From Fischerella sp. CENA71 (GTDB lineage Bacteria; Cyanobacteriota; Cyanobacteriia; Cyanobacteriales; Nostocaceae): a stretch of DNA of 64,000 nucleotides. The stretch is taken from contig JANBVI010000028.1 of the NCBI GenBank assembly GCA_024239075.1, forward strand, positions 1 through 64,000. The letters are read 5' to 3'. Both the position numbers and the translations under genes were made by a program. Below the pieces are notes generated by a model that did no database searches, was not told the origin of the DNA, and saw nothing but the letters and a program-made list of their open reading frames with translations. This document shows positions 43,141-51,738 of the stretch, in pieces (within the stretch, counting starts at the first letter, position 1; the number at the start of each line of letters is the position of its first letter).

Positions 43141-43821
43141 ATGAATCCAATTACTCAAGAATTGAACTTATCAACTCAACCTCTAGATGTACCAAGTGCC
43201 ATTCTCCAACGTCGTTCCATCAAAACTTTCAAACCAGATCCCATCACCCCAGAACTGCTGAGACAATTGGTAGAGTTAACAGTTGCAGCACCAAGTAGCT
43301 ATAACATTCAGGACTGGCGGATTATCTTAGTACAAGATGAGGCGCAAAAAGCTGCTCTGTCAGAAGCAGCTTGGAATCAAAAACAAATTTTGGAAGCACC
43401 TGTAACTTTTGTCTTTGCAGCAGATGTAAAGGGTGGAGAAAAAGACTTGACACCGATTTATGAACAAGGTTTACAAACCGGTGCTTGGCCAGAGAATGTC
43501 ATTAACTACTTCAAAACAGCTATTCCCCAACATCAAACTAGTCTTGGAGATAAGCGACGGGAATATGCAGTTAAAGATGCGATGATTGCTGCAACTCACT
43601 TAGTATTAGCAGCAGAAAGTTTAGGTTTATCCACTTGCTTTATGAATGGTTGGATTGAGGATAAGGTCAAAGCAGTAATTGGTGCTGCGGATGATCCTGA
43701 TTTAGCGATCGCAGTTTTAGTACCTGTAGGATATTCAGCACAACCACGTCTAAATCCTGGTCGTTTGCCATTTTCCTACAATGTCTTTGTAGATAGAGTT
43801 GGAAATTCTTATCAAGCTTAG
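43141..43821 (+). CDS. nitroreductase family flavoprotein
   Basis: An FMN enzyme that reduces nitro groups or quinones with NAD(P)H. The FMN-binding start is ILQRRSIKTFKPDPITPELL and then VAAPSSYNIQDWR; the C-terminal motif is LGLSTCFMNGWIEDKVKAVI and VLVPVGYSAQPRLNPGRLPF. The length is 226 residues. A GAGGG ribosome site precedes ATG. It is the last gene of the cluster and follows the old yellow enzyme gene by 118 bases. Related enzymes (MhqN/YdfN) are part of quinone-stress regulons in Bacillus, which parallels the gene content here; that parallel is inference. A large hairpin follows the stop. Confidence 0.92.
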   Translation: MNPITQELNLSTQPLDVPSAILQRRSIKTFKPDPITPELLRQLVELTVAAPSSYNIQDWRIILVQDEAQKAALSEAAWNQKQILEAPVTFVFAADVKGGEKDLTPIYEQGLQTGAWPENVINYFKTAIPQHQTSLGDKRREYAVKDAMIAATHLVLAAESLGLSTCFMNGWIEDKVKAVIGAADDPDLAIAVLVPVGYSAQPRLNPGRLPFSYNVFVDRVGNSYQA

Positions 43822-43830
43822 ATTCAAGCA

Positions 43831-43882
43831 TCCCACGGCTTTTCATGAAACTGAGCCTAGCGACAGTTTAATAGCCGTGGGA
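43831..43882. terminator. two-tier hairpin between convergent genes
   Basis: Outer arms TCCCACGGCT (43831-43840) and AGCCGTGGGA (43873-43882); inner arms AAACTG (43848-43853) and CAGTTT (43864-43869). It fills the 63-base gap between the nitroreductase stop and the chemoreceptor stop. It probably ends both transcripts, although T tracts are short. Confidence 0.6.
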
Positions 43883-43884
43883 GT

Positions 43885-46851
43885 TCAATGCTGATTAACT
43901 TTAAACTTCTTCACTGCTGCTTGTAGTTCTTGAGAAATTTGTACAGTTTGTTGCAACGATTGAGAAATTTGGCGTGAGGAGTTACTTGTAATTTCTGACA
44001 CTTGGGAAATTTCTGTAACTAATTTAGTTACTGCTTGCGATGTTTCTACTTGAGATACTGTCGCTTGAGAAATTGATTGTACTAGTTCGTCTATTTCGCG
44101 AGAAACCCTGAAAATTTTGTTGAGCGAAGTTTTAGCATTTTCCACAATGCGAGAGCCTTCCATTACCTGAATAGTCCCTTGTTCCATGGCTTTAGCAACT
44201 TCATTCGTTTCTCGTTGAATGTTCTCTACAATCTGCTTGATTTCTTGAGTGGCGTCAGAACAACGTGCTGCGAGTTCAGCAACTTCAGTTGCAACCACGG
44301 TAAAACCTCGGCTTCCTTCTGTGGCTTTTGAGGCTTCTAGTCCCGCATTTACTGCTAACAAATTGGTTTGCACAGCAATATCGTTAATTAAGGAAATTAT
44401 GCGGGATATTTGTTGCGAAGATTCTCCCAGGCGCTTGACTTTTTTGCCTGTATCATCAATGGTTGAGCGTAAGCTAGATATTTTTTCTACCGTCGTATCT
44501 ATTGCGGTTTTACCTTCAGTGGCTGTACGAGAGGCTGTATGAGCGACTTCGGCAGCTTTTTTAGCGTTTTCTGCAACATCTACAATTGACAGTGTCATAC
44601 GCTCCATACTATTGAGGATAAGATTAATTTCAACAGCTTGTTTGATAGCTTCATCGCTAAGTTGGCTGATTGCACTTTCGTTTCCGGCGATCGCCACATT
44701 TACCTCAGTTGCATATGTTTTCACTTTGGTGACAATTTCTCTGAGATTCTCAACTATAAAGTTAAAAAACTCAGCGACAGTACCAAGTTCCCCTTGTGTA
44801 ACTTTCGCATGTACTGTCAAATCACCTTTTGATGCGCCTTCGATATCTCGCAACAGCTTGAAGATTTGTTGTTGTAATGCTTGTTTTTGTTGATTCTGCT
44901 CGCTCGCCATCATTTCTGCATGAGAACGAGACTTTTCTACCTGTGCAATGGTATGTGCTTGCTCTAGAGCATAGCCAATGGGAATTGCCAGCTGCTTAAA
45001 TAGATTTATTTCTGATTGTTGCCATTGACGAGGAGCAGAACACTGATGAGCGATTAATAAGCCGTATAACTTGTTGTTCAGCAATATTGGCGTGACTAAA
45101 TTCGCCTTGACTTCAAAAGCTTCTAGTTGAGCAATATGACATTCAGTCAAATCTGCTTCGTATATATTTTCTAGCGCTTGGATACGACCTTTTTGATATT
45201 TGTCTACATACTTTTTAGCAAAACAGGGATCAGCAATCTTTGCACCCAAAGCGCTTGGCCATTCATCACCAACGCATTCAGCTACAATTGTTCCTACCCA
45301 GTTTTCATCAAAGCGATAGACAATGATTCGATCTGCTTTGATTGCTTCTCGCAAATTTGTTACTGCTAAATCCAAAATTTGTGTGGTATTGAGCGAACCA
45401 TGAAGTTGAAAAGTAATGTTGTTGATTAACTCCATGAGTTTGGCATAATCTTCTTTTTGAAGAATTTGCTCTGTAAATTTGTCTGCCATGGCGTTAAAAC
45501 TAACAGCTAAATTGCCAATTTCATCATCAGCAAAAATCTCAGCACGCGCAGAGCGATCGCCTGAAGCCAATTTTTTAGCCGTTTGCTCTAGCTTCTGGAT
45601 AGGTGTAACAATTACCCTTCTAATAATCAGTATCCAAATGAAAGAAATTGCTAAGGCGACAACAAGAACAATAATTTCTATCCAAAGACTTTGTCCTGAC
45701 AATTGATTGAGAACAGTATCTGGAGTTCCCCGTACTAATATCGCGAGTGGCTTTTTGTCATATACAGGTTTTGCACCATTATTTGTTTCTATGATTTTAT
45801 TAGGTACGGCTTTTGCTGCCATTATGTAAGTCTGTTTACCTAATTTCAACCGTGCAGTTACTGTTTTTCCTTGAGCTAGGGTTGCTGCTTCGAGTAAAGA
45901 TTTACCTGCTTCGGGTAATGCTACATTCGGTATCCCTTGATTATTCTTCTGAGATTTATCTTGCTCTAGGGCTGTTGCTATAGTAAATCCTCCCGTTGGT
46001 TTATGTAGATAAACAGCACTGTAGCCTCCCCCAGTAGCTTCTAATGTTCCCCTGACAATGGTATCTTTGCCATTCACAATATCACCAGAGACTAATGCAC
46101 CGATGACTGCTTTTGTTTTTGGGTCTTTAACAGGTGTTACCGTGTAACGAATCAGAGCATCTTCTTGGTTAAAAACATTTGGTAAAGGAGGAGATTCTTT
46201 ACTCAGTTCCGACCAACTAATAATGCTGTTAGCTTTGATTTGTTGAGGTTTATTAAAAATCTCGCTGACTAAGTTATCAGGATTAAATATTTGTCCTTGA
46301 CGGTCAGTATTACCATTAACGACAATCTGCAAATTTTTACCGACAAGTGTAGCGTACTCAATTTTTCTTGCCTGAATTTCATTGATCAGAATTTGCTTAA
46401 CTTCTGCCTTCAAATTAGGGTTTAAGGTTTGACCTGCATTATGAGTAATGGCAGCTTCAATAATTGCCGGATTGTCTGATTGTTCACGAAAACCAAAGCC
46501 TATTTGATTGACCTTGGTATGATAAGCCATGTCTGTAACGGCTATTTCTGATTTTGCTTGTTCTAATGATAAAGCCTGTAAATTAGTAGTAATTAAGTAT
46601 CTTGCTACAAGACTAATTCCTAGAATAGATATTACTTCAGAAGCTATTAAAGCAACTACCTGCTTGCGGCTAATAGAAAGGTTACAAAACCATTGCCATA
46701 TAGAGTTTTTGACTTTTTTATTTCTAGTCAAATTATTTTTATATGACCTAATATTTTTTTGATAACTATCATTATAACTATTAGTTGATGATAGTTTTGT
46801 GGAAGCGTATCCTTGATGCAAATTTTGGTCTGTATTCGATTTATTTGCCAT
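43885..46851 (-). CDS. PixJ-like methyl-accepting chemoreceptor with DXCF cyanobacteriochrome GAF domain
   Basis: A 988-residue membrane chemoreceptor. In order: a basic, Asn/Ser-rich N-terminus; membrane helix 1 (about 64-87); a periplasmic double-Cache-like sensor of about 300 residues; membrane helix 2 (about 387-410); HAMP; a GAF domain (about 487-632); a second HAMP-like segment; and the signalling hairpin [20 protein letters not shown]. The GAF domain has DPCF (Cys543) and ECH (Cys571) plus [15 protein letters not shown], the full set of a bilin-binding DXCF cyanobacteriochrome, very close to the PixJ photoreceptor of blue/green phototaxis. ATG 46851 (MANKSNTDQ) is chosen. No che genes are adjacent, so it must use a pathway encoded elsewhere. 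Confidence 0.9.
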   Translation of the reverse strand: MANKSNTDQNLHQGYASTKLSSTNSYNDSYQKNIRSYKNNLTRNKKVKNSIWQWFCNLSISRKQVVALIASEVISILGISLVARYLITTNLQALSLEQAKSEIAVTDMAYHTKVNQIGFGFREQSDNPAIIEAAITHNAGQTLNPNLKAEVKQILINEIQARKIEYATLVGKNLQIVVNGNTDRQGQIFNPDNLVSEIFNKPQQIKANSIISWSELSKESPPLPNVFNQEDALIRYTVTPVKDPKTKAVIGALVSGDIVNGKDTIVRGTLEATGGGYSAVYLHKPTGGFTIATALEQDKSQKNNQGIPNVALPEAGKSLLEAATLAQGKTVTARLKLGKQTYIMAAKAVPNKIIETNNGAKPVYDKKPLAILVRGTPDTVLNQLSGQSLWIEIIVLVVALAISFIWILIIRRVIVTPIQKLEQTAKKLASGDRSARAEIFADDEIGNLAVSFNAMADKFTEQILQKEDYAKLMELINNITFQLHGSLNTTQILDLAVTNLREAIKADRIIVYRFDENWVGTIVAECVGDEWPSALGAKIADPCFAKKYVDKYQKGRIQALENIYEADLTECHIAQLEAFEVKANLVTPILLNNKLYGLLIAHQCSAPRQWQQSEINLFKQLAIPIGYALEQAHTIAQVEKSRSHAEMMASEQNQQKQALQQQIFKLLRDIEGASKGDLTVHAKVTQGELGTVAEFFNFIVENLREIVTKVKTYATEVNVAIAGNESAISQLSDEAIKQAVEINLILNSMERMTLSIVDVAENAKKAAEVAHTASRTATEGKTAIDTTVEKISSLRSTIDDTGKKVKRLGESSQQISRIISLINDIAVQTNLLAVNAGLEASKATEGSRGFTVVATEVAELAARCSDATQEIKQIVENIQRETNEVAKAMEQGTIQVMEGSRIVENAKTSLNKIFRVSREIDELVQSISQATVSQVETSQAVTKLVTEISQVSEITSNSSRQISQSLQQTVQISQELQAAVKKFKVNQH

Positions 46852-47756
46852 AAAATTTAGATGCAAATACTCGTCTGTATGAATGAGGAATAAAAAAACA
46901 ACCAGTTTTAGTAGCCAAACTAATAACTGATACAAGTGGACGAGCGCACCCAGATAAATTTACTTTTTCAATTAAGTAAATATAGTATAATTATTTTTGC
47001 TCATAAAAACAAAAAAGCCCTAATCATAAATCTTGAATCGGTTGCTCAAAATTTTAACCAATTCTCAAATTCTTACATTAATTTGTCACAAGTAACACCT
47101 ACTTACTATTACACTCCTGTTAAATACTTTTAGACTTACTCAGAAGCTTTTATTTTGCTGATTTTACAAATAAATTTTAGGTTATTTTTCATTATTTTAC
47201 GCTATTTTGTTGTTTTAAGCAAGATTTTTACCTAAGTTAGTTTTGATGATTTTTATGTAAAAAGTTTATATTATTAATCCTTCTTAAATGACAAATTTAT
47301 GTAATAGAAAAAGTTAATATCAAGCTATAAAGCGCTCATTTGCTTTATTTTGTTTGACTGTTAAATCTAGTTATTTTGATTGATTTTGTTTTCCTTAGTA
47401 ATGCCTGAGATTGTAGCAGAATATTTGATCCAGAGCATGTATAAATACCTGAATTTGAATCATTGCCAATCCCATAAATATGAATAAATTAAGTTCATCT
47501 CTTACTTAGTGGCAAACTGTAAAATTATCCTGTGTTTATAAATACAAATTAATTTAATATTTAACCTATCCTTAAATAGATGACAAACAAAAAATAAAGC
47601 ATAATTTTTTGCTGCTGCGATCGCGACTGCTAGATAGATTTTCACAGCGCTTTTTTTGTATCTAAAAGGTTGATATGACAAAGCTTTGCTAGCATCATCA
47701 TAGTATTGGTGTTGCCAAATACTCGTAACAGTGTCTAAATTATTGTAGGAAAGGCT
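46852..47756. other. long AT-rich divergent spacer
   Basis: About 900 bases between the chemoreceptor start and the aldolase start, both promoters pointing outward. A plus-strand frame (46936-47133) begins with a rare codon and has no family signal, so it is not called. One HIP1-like site at 47617. No RNA gene recognised. The length may reflect extended leaders. Confidence 0.5.
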
Positions 47757-48839
47757 ATGACTACAACGCTAGCAACGCCCGATTCTATAGAATCTCTTCT
47801 AGGTGATGAAGCCCAAGATTTACTGACTTATAAAGCGAAAGTTTCCAAAGATTTATTGCATTTACCAGGCCCCGATTTTGTAGATCGAGTCTGGCTAAAT
47901 AGCGATCGCAATCCCCAAGTTTTGCGTAATCTGCAAACACTGTACTCTACTGGTAGACTTGCTTATACTGGCTATCTTTCCATCTTGCCAGTAGACCAAG
48001 GGATTGAACATTCAGCAGGTGCGTCATTTGCACCCAACCCGATTTACTTCGATCCAGAAAATATTATTAGGTTGGCGATCGCTGCTGGTTGTAATGCTGT
48101 AGCTACAACTTTAGGAGTGTTGGGTGCGGTTTCACGCAAATATGCCCACAAAATTCCCTTCATTGTCAAACTCAATCACAATGAACTCCTAACTTATCCC
48201 AATCAATTTGACCAAATTATGTTCGCTTCCGTCGAACAAGCGTGGAATTTGGGTGCGATCGCAGTGGGTGCAACAATTTATTTTGGTTCCGAAAACTCTA
48301 CCAGACAAATTCAAGAAGTCAGCCAAGCTTTTAAACGCGCCCATGAATTGGGAATGGTGACAATCCTCTGGTGCTATCTGCGTAATAATGCATTTAAACA
48401 AGATCAAGATTATCACCTTGCTGCTGACTTGACAGGACAAGCCAATCATTTAGGTGTAACCATAGAAGCTGACATCATTAAACAAAAGTTGCCAGAAAAT
48501 AACAATGGTTACACAGCAGTAGCCCAAGCAACAGGTAAGAGTTATGGTAAAACCAACAAACGGGTTTACACAGATTTGACAACAGATCACCCCATTGATT
48601 TAACTCGTTACCAAGTCTTGAATTGTTATTGTGGACGCGCTGGTTTAATCAATTCTGGTGGCGCATCCGGAAAAAATGACTTTGCAGAAGCAATCCGCAC
48701 CGCAGTCATTAACAAACGTGCTGGTGGTACAGGCTTAATTTCTGGACGCAAAACATTCCAGCGCCCCTTCGAGGAAGGTGTGCAATTATTCCACGCCATC
48801 CAAGATGTTTATTTATCTAAAGAAATAACGATCGCTTGA
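47757..48839 (+). CDS. fbaB: class I fructose-bisphosphate aldolase (FbaB/DhnA type)
   Basis: Cleaves fructose-1,6-bisphosphate through a Schiff base. It is strikingly similar in layout to E. coli Fba[92 protein letters not shown] and [13 protein letters not shown]. The predicted Schiff-base lysine is in the strand EADIIKQKL. The length is 360 residues. A GTAGGAAAG ribosome site precedes ATG. Cyanobacteria normally carry a class II enzyme as well; this class I form may serve other conditions. It stands alone behind a long spacer. Confidence 0.94.
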   Translation: MTTTLATPDSIESLLGDEAQDLLTYKAKVSKDLLHLPGPDFVDRVWLNSDRNPQVLRNLQTLYSTGRLAYTGYLSILPVDQGIEHSAGASFAPNPIYFDPENIIRLAIAAGCNAVATTLGVLGAVSRKYAHKIPFIVKLNHNELLTYPNQFDQIMFASVEQAWNLGAIAVGATIYFGSENSTRQIQEVSQAFKRAHELGMVTILWCYLRNNAFKQDQDYHLAADLTGQANHLGVTIEADIIKQKLPENNNGYTAVAQATGKSYGKTNKRVYTDLTTDHPIDLTRYQVLNCYCGRAGLINSGGASGKNDFAEAIRTAVINKRAGGTGLISGRKTFQRPFEEGVQLFHAIQDVYLSKEITIA

Positions 48840-48840
48840 A

Positions 48841-48898
48841 TTGGGGAAAGGGGGATTGGGGATTGGGGATCGGGGAAAGGGGAAAGGGGAAAGGGGAA
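48841..48898. repeat. tandem repeat (GGGGATT / GGGGAAA)n
   Basis: A run of GGGGATT and GGGGAAA heptamers immediately after the aldolase stop. The same motif family recurs at 20601 and 11497. Confidence 0.85.
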
Positions 48899-48965
48899 AT
48901 ATAAAACTTGAAAGGAAACAAGAAAAATCTCGATACGAAATAATTCTTCCTTGTCCCCCGTTTCC

Positions 48966-49079
48966 CAATACTGCTTGGATAAGACAAATCGATTGACATT
49001 TAAACCCACCAGAGACGCGCCATGGCGCGTCTCTACATGGCCCAAATTATGACGAAAAATCCTTAACTGAGAAATATTG
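48966..49079. mobile_element. 114-bp MITE, subfamily B, copy 2
   Basis: Ends CAATACTGCTTGGATAAG and CTTAACTGAGAAATATTG. The flanks CCCCGTTTCC at 48956-48965 and 49080-49089 are identical, a 10-bp target duplication. The centre is GAGACGCG-CCATGG-CGCGTCTC. It shares nearly all internal sequence with the copy at 15935-16048. Confidence 0.92.
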
Positions 49080-49166
49080 CCCCGTTTCCTCCTTGTCCCC
49101 GATCCCCAATCCCCGATCCCCGATCCCTATTTCTGGGATATTCTGGAAGAGGTGAGAATTGGCTGA

Positions 49167-50339
49167 ATGACGATGAAGCTGGCAGGAAGAGTAAGTCAAG
49201 TAACGCCCTCTATAACTTTAGCGATCGCAGCGAAAGCAAAAGCAATGAGGGGTGAAGGTATAGATGTTTGTAGTTTTAGCGCTGGTGAACCAGATTTTGA
49301 TACCCCAGTACATATTAAAGCTGCTGCCCAAAAAGCATTAGATGAAGGCAAAACTAAGTATGGGCCTGCTGCTGGGGAACCAAAGTTAAGAGAAGCGATC
49401 GCCCGCAAGCTGAAAAATGATAATGGTCTTGATTATAAAGCAGAAAATGTCATCGTCACCAATGGCGGTAAACATTCTTTGTTTAATTTGATGCTAGCAG
49501 CGATTGAAGCAGGTGATGAGGTTATTATCCCTGCTCCCTACTGGTTAAGCTACCCGGAAATGGTGACTTTGGCGGGTGGTGTTTCTGTAATTGTTCCTAC
49601 AGATGCCAGTACAGGATATAAAATTACTCCTGAACAATTACGTAAGTCTATCACTCCCAAGACCAAGTTATTTATCCTCAACTCACCATCTAATCCTACA
49701 GGTATGGTGTACACGCCAGAGGAAATTAAAGCCTTGGCGGAAGTCGTAGTTGAAGCAGATATCTTTGTTGTCTCTGACGAGATTTACGAAAAAATTCTCT
49801 ATGACGGTGCAACACATTTGTGTATTGGTTCGTTGGGAGAAGAAATATTTGCCCGTACAATTGTTAGTAATGGTTTTGCCAAAGGTTATTCGATGACGGG
49901 ATGGCGTATTGGTTATTTGGCAGGGCCAATAGATATTATTAAAGCTACAAGTACGATCCAGAGTCATAGTACTTCTAATGTATGTACCTTTGCTCAGTAT
50001 GGTGCGATCGCAGCTTTGGAAGGTTCCCAAGACTGTGTAGAAGAAATGCGCCAAGCTTTTGCGAAACGCCGTCAAGTCATGTTAGAACGACTCAACGCCA
50101 TACCGGGATTAACTTGTCCCCAACCAGATGGTGCGTTTTATCTGTTCCCTGATATCAGCAAAACCGGATTAAAATCTCTGCAATTTTCTGACGCTTTACT
50201 TGAGGAACAACAAGTAGCAGTCATTCCGGGAATTGCTTTTGGCGCAGATGACAACATTCGCCTCTCCTACGCTACAGATATGGCCACAATAGAAAAGGGT
50301 ATGGATCGGTTGGAGAAGTTTGTCAAATCACGGATTTAA
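49167..50339 (+). CDS. aspartate aminotransferase family, PLP-dependent
   Basis: A fold-type I class I aminotransferase, most like aspartate or prephenate aminotransferases of subgroup I-gamma. Features: [20 protein letters not shown], the substrate-loop [16 protein letters not shown], the cofactor Asp/Tyr block [10 protein letters not shown], and the PLP-lysine motif [20 protein letters not shown]. The arginine binding the alpha-carboxylate is in [11 protein letters not shown]. The length is 390 residues. A second ATG two codons in is an equally possible start. It lies alone. It probably supplies aspartate and arogenate; exact substrate range is not readable. Confidence 0.92.
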   Translation: MTMKLAGRVSQVTPSITLAIAAKAKAMRGEGIDVCSFSAGEPDFDTPVHIKAAAQKALDEGKTKYGPAAGEPKLREAIARKLKNDNGLDYKAENVIVTNGGKHSLFNLMLAAIEAGDEVIIPAPYWLSYPEMVTLAGGVSVIVPTDASTGYKITPEQLRKSITPKTKLFILNSPSNPTGMVYTPEEIKALAEVVVEADIFVVSDEIYEKILYDGATHLCIGSLGEEIFARTIVSNGFAKGYSMTGWRIGYLAGPIDIIKATSTIQSHSTSNVCTFAQYGAIAALEGSQDCVEEMRQAFAKRRQVMLERLNAIPGLTCPQPDGAFYLFPDISKTGLKSLQFSDALLEEQQVAVIPGIAFGADDNIRLSYATDMATIEKGMDRLEKFVKSRI

Positions 50340-50400
50340 CTGAAACAAAGACTCATCCCATACTCGGCGATCGCTATGTGAATCACAAGGGATAATTATA

Positions 50401-50513
50401 GTAGTGGCGTGGCAGGACTATAATGTTGCATTAGATTTTTAGTTTTTTCAGCGCTGAAGCGCTTACTACGAACTTTTTTCTATTGCACTTTTTTAGCCTA
50501 GACACGCCACTAC
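50401..50513. mobile_element. 113-bp MITE with GTAGTGGCGTG ends
   Basis: GTAGTGGCGTG (50401-50411) pairs with CACGCCACTAC (50503-50513); weaker similarity extends inward for about 25 bp (GGACTATAA against GGCTAAAA). The interior holds the GTTCGTAGTAAGC-type hairpin (minus strand) also found at 41781. No target duplication was recognised. No coding capacity. Confidence 0.65.
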
Positions 50514-50602
50514 TTTAAATTTAAAAACAAATAGGTACTAAACGCCTTGCCCTTGGCATCGCTTATCCTAAAATTAAGAATTCTTTATTAATCCCAAAAA
50601 CT

Positions 50603-50848
50603 ATGAGTATCATCATCTCGGATGAAGTATTGCACACAGCGCAGATGTCAGAGGCTGAGTTACTGACTGAAATTGCAGTTATGCTGTTTCAAAAGGAAAA
50701 ATTTACTTTAGGTCAAGCAAGTCGTTTTGCAAAAATGAATCAACTCCAGTTTCAGCGATTACTTGCAAGTCGCCAAATTCCTCTCCATTACGATATTACC
50801 GAACTCAGAGAGGATGTAAAAAGTCTCGAAGCAAATAATTGGCGATGA
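50603..50848 (+). CDS. UPF0175 family antitoxin
   Basis: An 81-residue small protein of the UPF0175 family, the usual upstream partner of DUF3368/PIN-like toxins in cyanobacteria. Typical parts are the strand SIIISDEVLHTAQMSEAELL, ITELREDVKSLE at the C-terminus, and the helix-turn-helix-like FTLGQASRFAKMNQLQFQRL. Its TGA stop overlaps the toxin ATG (ATGA), so the two are translationally coupled. It should neutralise the toxin and autoregulate the operon, by family precedent. Confidence 0.88.
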   Translation: MSIIISDEVLHTAQMSEAELLTEIAVMLFQKEKFTLGQASRFAKMNQLQFQRLLASRQIPLHYDITELREDVKSLEANNWR

Positions 50849-51321
50849 TTGTAGTTAGTGACACATCGCCTATAAGTAATTTGGCTGCTATTGGTCAATT
50901 AGAATTATTGCAACAACTTTACGGCAGTGTAATTATTCCTACGGCAGTTTATCAGGAAATTCTCAATTCCGGCGATACAGACCCGGCTGTTTTGGCGATT
51001 CAAACTGTAAACTGGATTGAAACTCGTTCTGTCGCCAATATTACTTTGCTTCAAACTTTACAAAATAATTTAGACATTGGTGAAGCTGAAGCTATTACCC
51101 TTGCTGTCGAATTAAATGCTGATCGCCTGATTGTAGATGAACGAAGAGGTAGAAATGAAGCAATTAGGTTAGGTCTTCGGGTAACTGGAATATTGGGTAT
51201 ATTGCTAGCAGCAAAACAACAGGGATTAATTCCGTTGATACAGCCATTATTAGACGATTTGATTGGAAACGGCTTCTGGATTCGGGAACAATTGTACACA
51301 GAGCTATTACAATTAGCCTGA
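50845..51321 (+). CDS. DUF3368 PIN-like toxin
   Basis: A 158-residue PIN-fold predicted ribonuclease. The first acidic motif is VVSDTSPISNLAAIGQLELL, the second is NLDIGEAEAITLAVELNADR, and the third LIVDERRGRNEAIRLGL, together giving the three or four acidic residues that bind metal in PIN nucleases. ATG 50845 overlaps the antitoxin stop as ATGA; a TTG two codons upstream is also open but less likely. A 114-bp MITE was inserted 15 bases after its stop, duplicating ATGGGACGCC. Toxicity and the target RNA are not known. Confidence 0.88.
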   Translation: MIVVSDTSPISNLAAIGQLELLQQLYGSVIIPTAVYQEILNSGDTDPAVLAIQTVNWIETRSVANITLLQTLQNNLDIGEAEAITLAVELNADRLIVDERRGRNEAIRLGLRVTGILGILLAAKQQGLIPLIQPLLDDLIGNGFWIREQLYTELLQLA

Positions 51322-51336
51322 GAGTAATGGGACGCC

Positions 51337-51450
51337 CAATACGGTTCGGATAAGACAAATCGATTAGACATCTAATACCCTGTAGAGACGTGCCATGGCA
51401 CATCTCTACATCCCAAAGCATGACGAAAAATTCTTAACCGAACCGTATTG
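51337..51450. mobile_element. 114-bp MITE, subfamily A, copy 3
   Basis: Ends CAATACGGTTCGGATAAG and CTTAACCGAACCGTATTG. Identical flanks ATGGGACGCC at 51327-51336 and 51451-51460 give a perfect 10-bp target duplication. It matches copy 1 (13923) in the same orientation almost base for base, with one change in the central palindrome. Confidence 0.93.
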
Positions 51451-51460
51451 ATGGGACGCC

Positions 51461-51738
51461 CAAAATTCCAAAATCCATACAAACTAGATAGCAAAAGACT
51501 TTCCAGACCATATTGCCGAAAAACACGTATAAAGGCGCATTTCCAGGTGCAAGATATGAGAAATTAACGCCGACTTGAAAAGTATACTTTGCCAAGGGAA
51601 TTTTCGATAAAAAAATACAATTCTGAATATTGGCAAACTGAGTTATCCTAAGATACCGTAGCTTTTGACATTTATTCAGTGTCAGTTATTAGCTTGATAA
51701 CTGTTCCCTGTTCTCTGTTCCCTAAATAATAAATACAT
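51461..51738. other. spacer upstream of dnaE-N
   Basis: No gene seen. Ends in GTTCCCTGTTCTCTGTTCCC, a short tandem repeat near the start codon. No promoter assigned. Confidence 0.4.

Noticed and set aside
39229-43821. arsenic-resistance operon
   Set aside because: No arsenate reductase, ArsB/ACR3 or ArsM gene is present; the neighbours are redox and electrophile enzymes.
46936-47133. 65-codon plus-strand frame next to the chemoreceptor
   Set aside because: Rare start codon, no ribosome site and no recognisable motif.
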